A stretch of 13,369 nt of DNA from CAZEJK01 sp964512045 (GTDB lineage Bacteria > Acidobacteriota > Thermoanaerobaculia > Thermoanaerobaculales > Sulfomarinibacteraceae): contig CAZEJK010000139.1 of assembly GCA_964512045.1 (NCBI GenBank), positions 1-13,369 on the forward strand. The letters are read 5' to 3'. Position numbers and translations under genes: made by a program. Below the pieces are notes generated by a model, which was not told where the DNA came from, searched no databases, and worked only from the letters and a program-made list of their open reading frames with translations. Positions 12,424 through 13,369 of this stretch are shown piece by piece; within the stretch, counting starts at the first letter, position 1, and each line of letters opens with the position of its first letter.

Positions 12424-13369
12424 CTAGACGACCACAGTCTCGGTCGAACGCACGCTGTTCGGACCGGTGGACTCGCTGGACCGGGCTGCCGGCGCCAGCA
12501 GCTCTGCAGGTCGCCCGGCCGCGACCAGCACGATCAGCCGCTGCCGTGACGCCACCCTCTCGTTGCCGACCCCGAACATCAGCTGCTCGCCGTTTCCGGA
12601 CAGCAGCCGAATCACCTGATCGGGCGACTCCCGCTCCACCTCGCGCAACGTGGCCATCGCGCCCTCATCGGATGGATCGATCTCGATACAGTGCGCGGCG
12701 CCGTCCTCGACACGCCGAATCCAGCTGGGAACGTCCACGCCCCGCTCTCCGAGAAGATCGACCCACGCTCGCGAACGACGTCCCATCTCATCCGGGGGCT
12801 GTTGCAGCGCGACGACAGGGTGCTCGACCCCGAACTCATGATGCACGAGCTCCGCCACCAGCAGGTTCAGCTCATCGTTGGTGGTTGCTGCCACCACTAC
12901 GGAGTCACGCTCCACCCCTGCTTCCTGATAGGTGCCGGCGTCTCGGGCGTCGCCACACACCACCTCACACCCCTTCGCCCGACACCGGTCCAGACGCCAC
13001 GACACCGCATCGACGATCACTGTGGTCCGCCCGATTGAACGGAACCGTTCGGCGATCGTCTGCGTCAAGGAGTTGGCTCCGATGAGCACGACCCGCCGAC
13101 GGTTCGGATCGTTGGCGTAGCCGAGGACCCACGGCAGCACCAGGGCCACAGCGGTCGACACTGCGCCGGTGACAAGGATCGACACGTACACCAACCCTTC
13201 CAGCTGCGATCCGCCGGGTATTCCGGCATCGTCGAGGGAGCGCGCAGCCAAGGAGACGACCGCGGCCGCGACGATACCGCGCGGCGCTGTCAGGCCGAGG
13301 GTTACCCGGTCCCGCCACGGCAGCTGATTCGGCCAAACCGACAACGCCACCGAGACCGGTCGGACCAGC
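12424..13369 (-). CDS. NhaP-type cation/proton antiporter fused to TrkA-N domain, 5' end outside the window
   Basis: The last 314 residues of an inner-membrane antiporter are visible; the frame runs open through the right edge, so the start and most membrane helices are missing. The first residues, RPVSVALS then WRDRVTLGLTAPRGIVAAAVVSL, are the hallmark end of CPA1 sodium/proton antiporters. Another hydrophobic segment follows at about 54-80. A TrkA-N (RCK) Rossmann domain covers about 86-205 (RRRVVLIGANSLTQTIAERF), ending in a C-terminal domain of about 105 residues. The nucleotide-binding glycine motif is degenerate: the usual GxGxxG reads GANSLT, so NAD(H) binding may be weakened or lost. 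Such fusions are known for antiporters gated by a cytosolic nucleotide-sensing domain. Exchanged ion (sodium or potassium) cannot be told. Confidence 0.85.
   Translation of the reverse strand, partial: LVRPVSVALSVWPNQLPWRDRVTLGLTAPRGIVAAAVVSLAARSLDDAGIPGGSQLEGLVYVSILVTGAVSTAVALVLPWVLGYANDPNRRRVVLIGANSLTQTIAERFRSIGRTTVIVDAVSWRLDRCRAKGCEVVCGDARDAGTYQEAGVERDSVVVAATTNDELNLLVAELVHHEFGVEHPVVALQQPPDEMGRRSRAWVDLLGERGVDVPSWIRRVEDGAAHCIEIDPSDEGAMATLREVERESPDQVIRLLSGNGEQLMFGVGNERVASRQRLIVLVAAGRPAELLAPAARSSESTGPNSVRSTETVVV

Overview
The window is GC-rich, gene-dense bacterial DNA with ten supported protein-coding genes, eight on the minus strand and two on the plus strand; the antiporter gene is cut by the right edge. 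I see no rRNA, tRNA, CRISPR array, insertion sequence or phage gene. The gene mix points to a heterotrophic soil or sediment bacterium: a PASTA-less Hanks kinase with a helical repeat tail, a large CARDB-containing exported protein, a polyphosphate glucokinase and an AcuB/AcuC pair. The C-terminal domain of the exported protein resembles one I associate with Acidobacteriota (Thermoanaerobaculia/Holophagae-like). That placement is an inference of moderate-to-low confidence.

Left part (1-5157, all minus strand). In transcription order there is an 82-residue protein of unknown function, a two-part protein acetyltransferase (N-terminal GNAT, C-terminal decayed NDP-forming acyl-CoA synthetase), a CBS-CBS-ACT protein (AcuB-like) and a zinc-dependent deacetylase of the histone-deacetylase family (AcuC-like). 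The last two overlap by 10 bp. Together they form a reversible lysine-acylation module: the writer acetylates a target, AcuC erases, and AcuB probably senses adenylates or amino acids. This is the logic of Bacillus acuABC, but with a Pat-type writer in place of AcuA. No acetyl-CoA synthetase gene lies in the window. The intergenic DNA here is unusually structured: three CCTGCAGG octamers before pat, two of them forming a 10-bp hairpin; a 16-bp perfect palindrome before the small gene; and a 7-bp tandem repeat plus one copy of a 39-bp dispersed repeat between pat and acuB.

Middle part (5158-9995, minus strand). A soluble Ser/Thr protein kinase with a long helical tail, including a 93-residue tandem duplication, is followed 82 bp later by the large exported CARDB protein. 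A strong hairpin follows the exported-protein gene.

Right part. A divergent intergenic region separates the kinase from a plus-strand pair: a histidine-phosphatase-family enzyme and a DUF4846 lipoprotein. Converging on these from the right edge are an NhaP-type antiporter fused to a TrkA-N (RCK) domain, partial, and a polyphosphate glucokinase. The second copy of the 39-bp repeat sits directly after the lipoprotein stop codon.

Four minus-strand genes share a TACNNT hexamer 19 or 23 nt before the start codon, with a Shine-Dalgarno sequence between. This suggests a common promoter layout with very short leaders.
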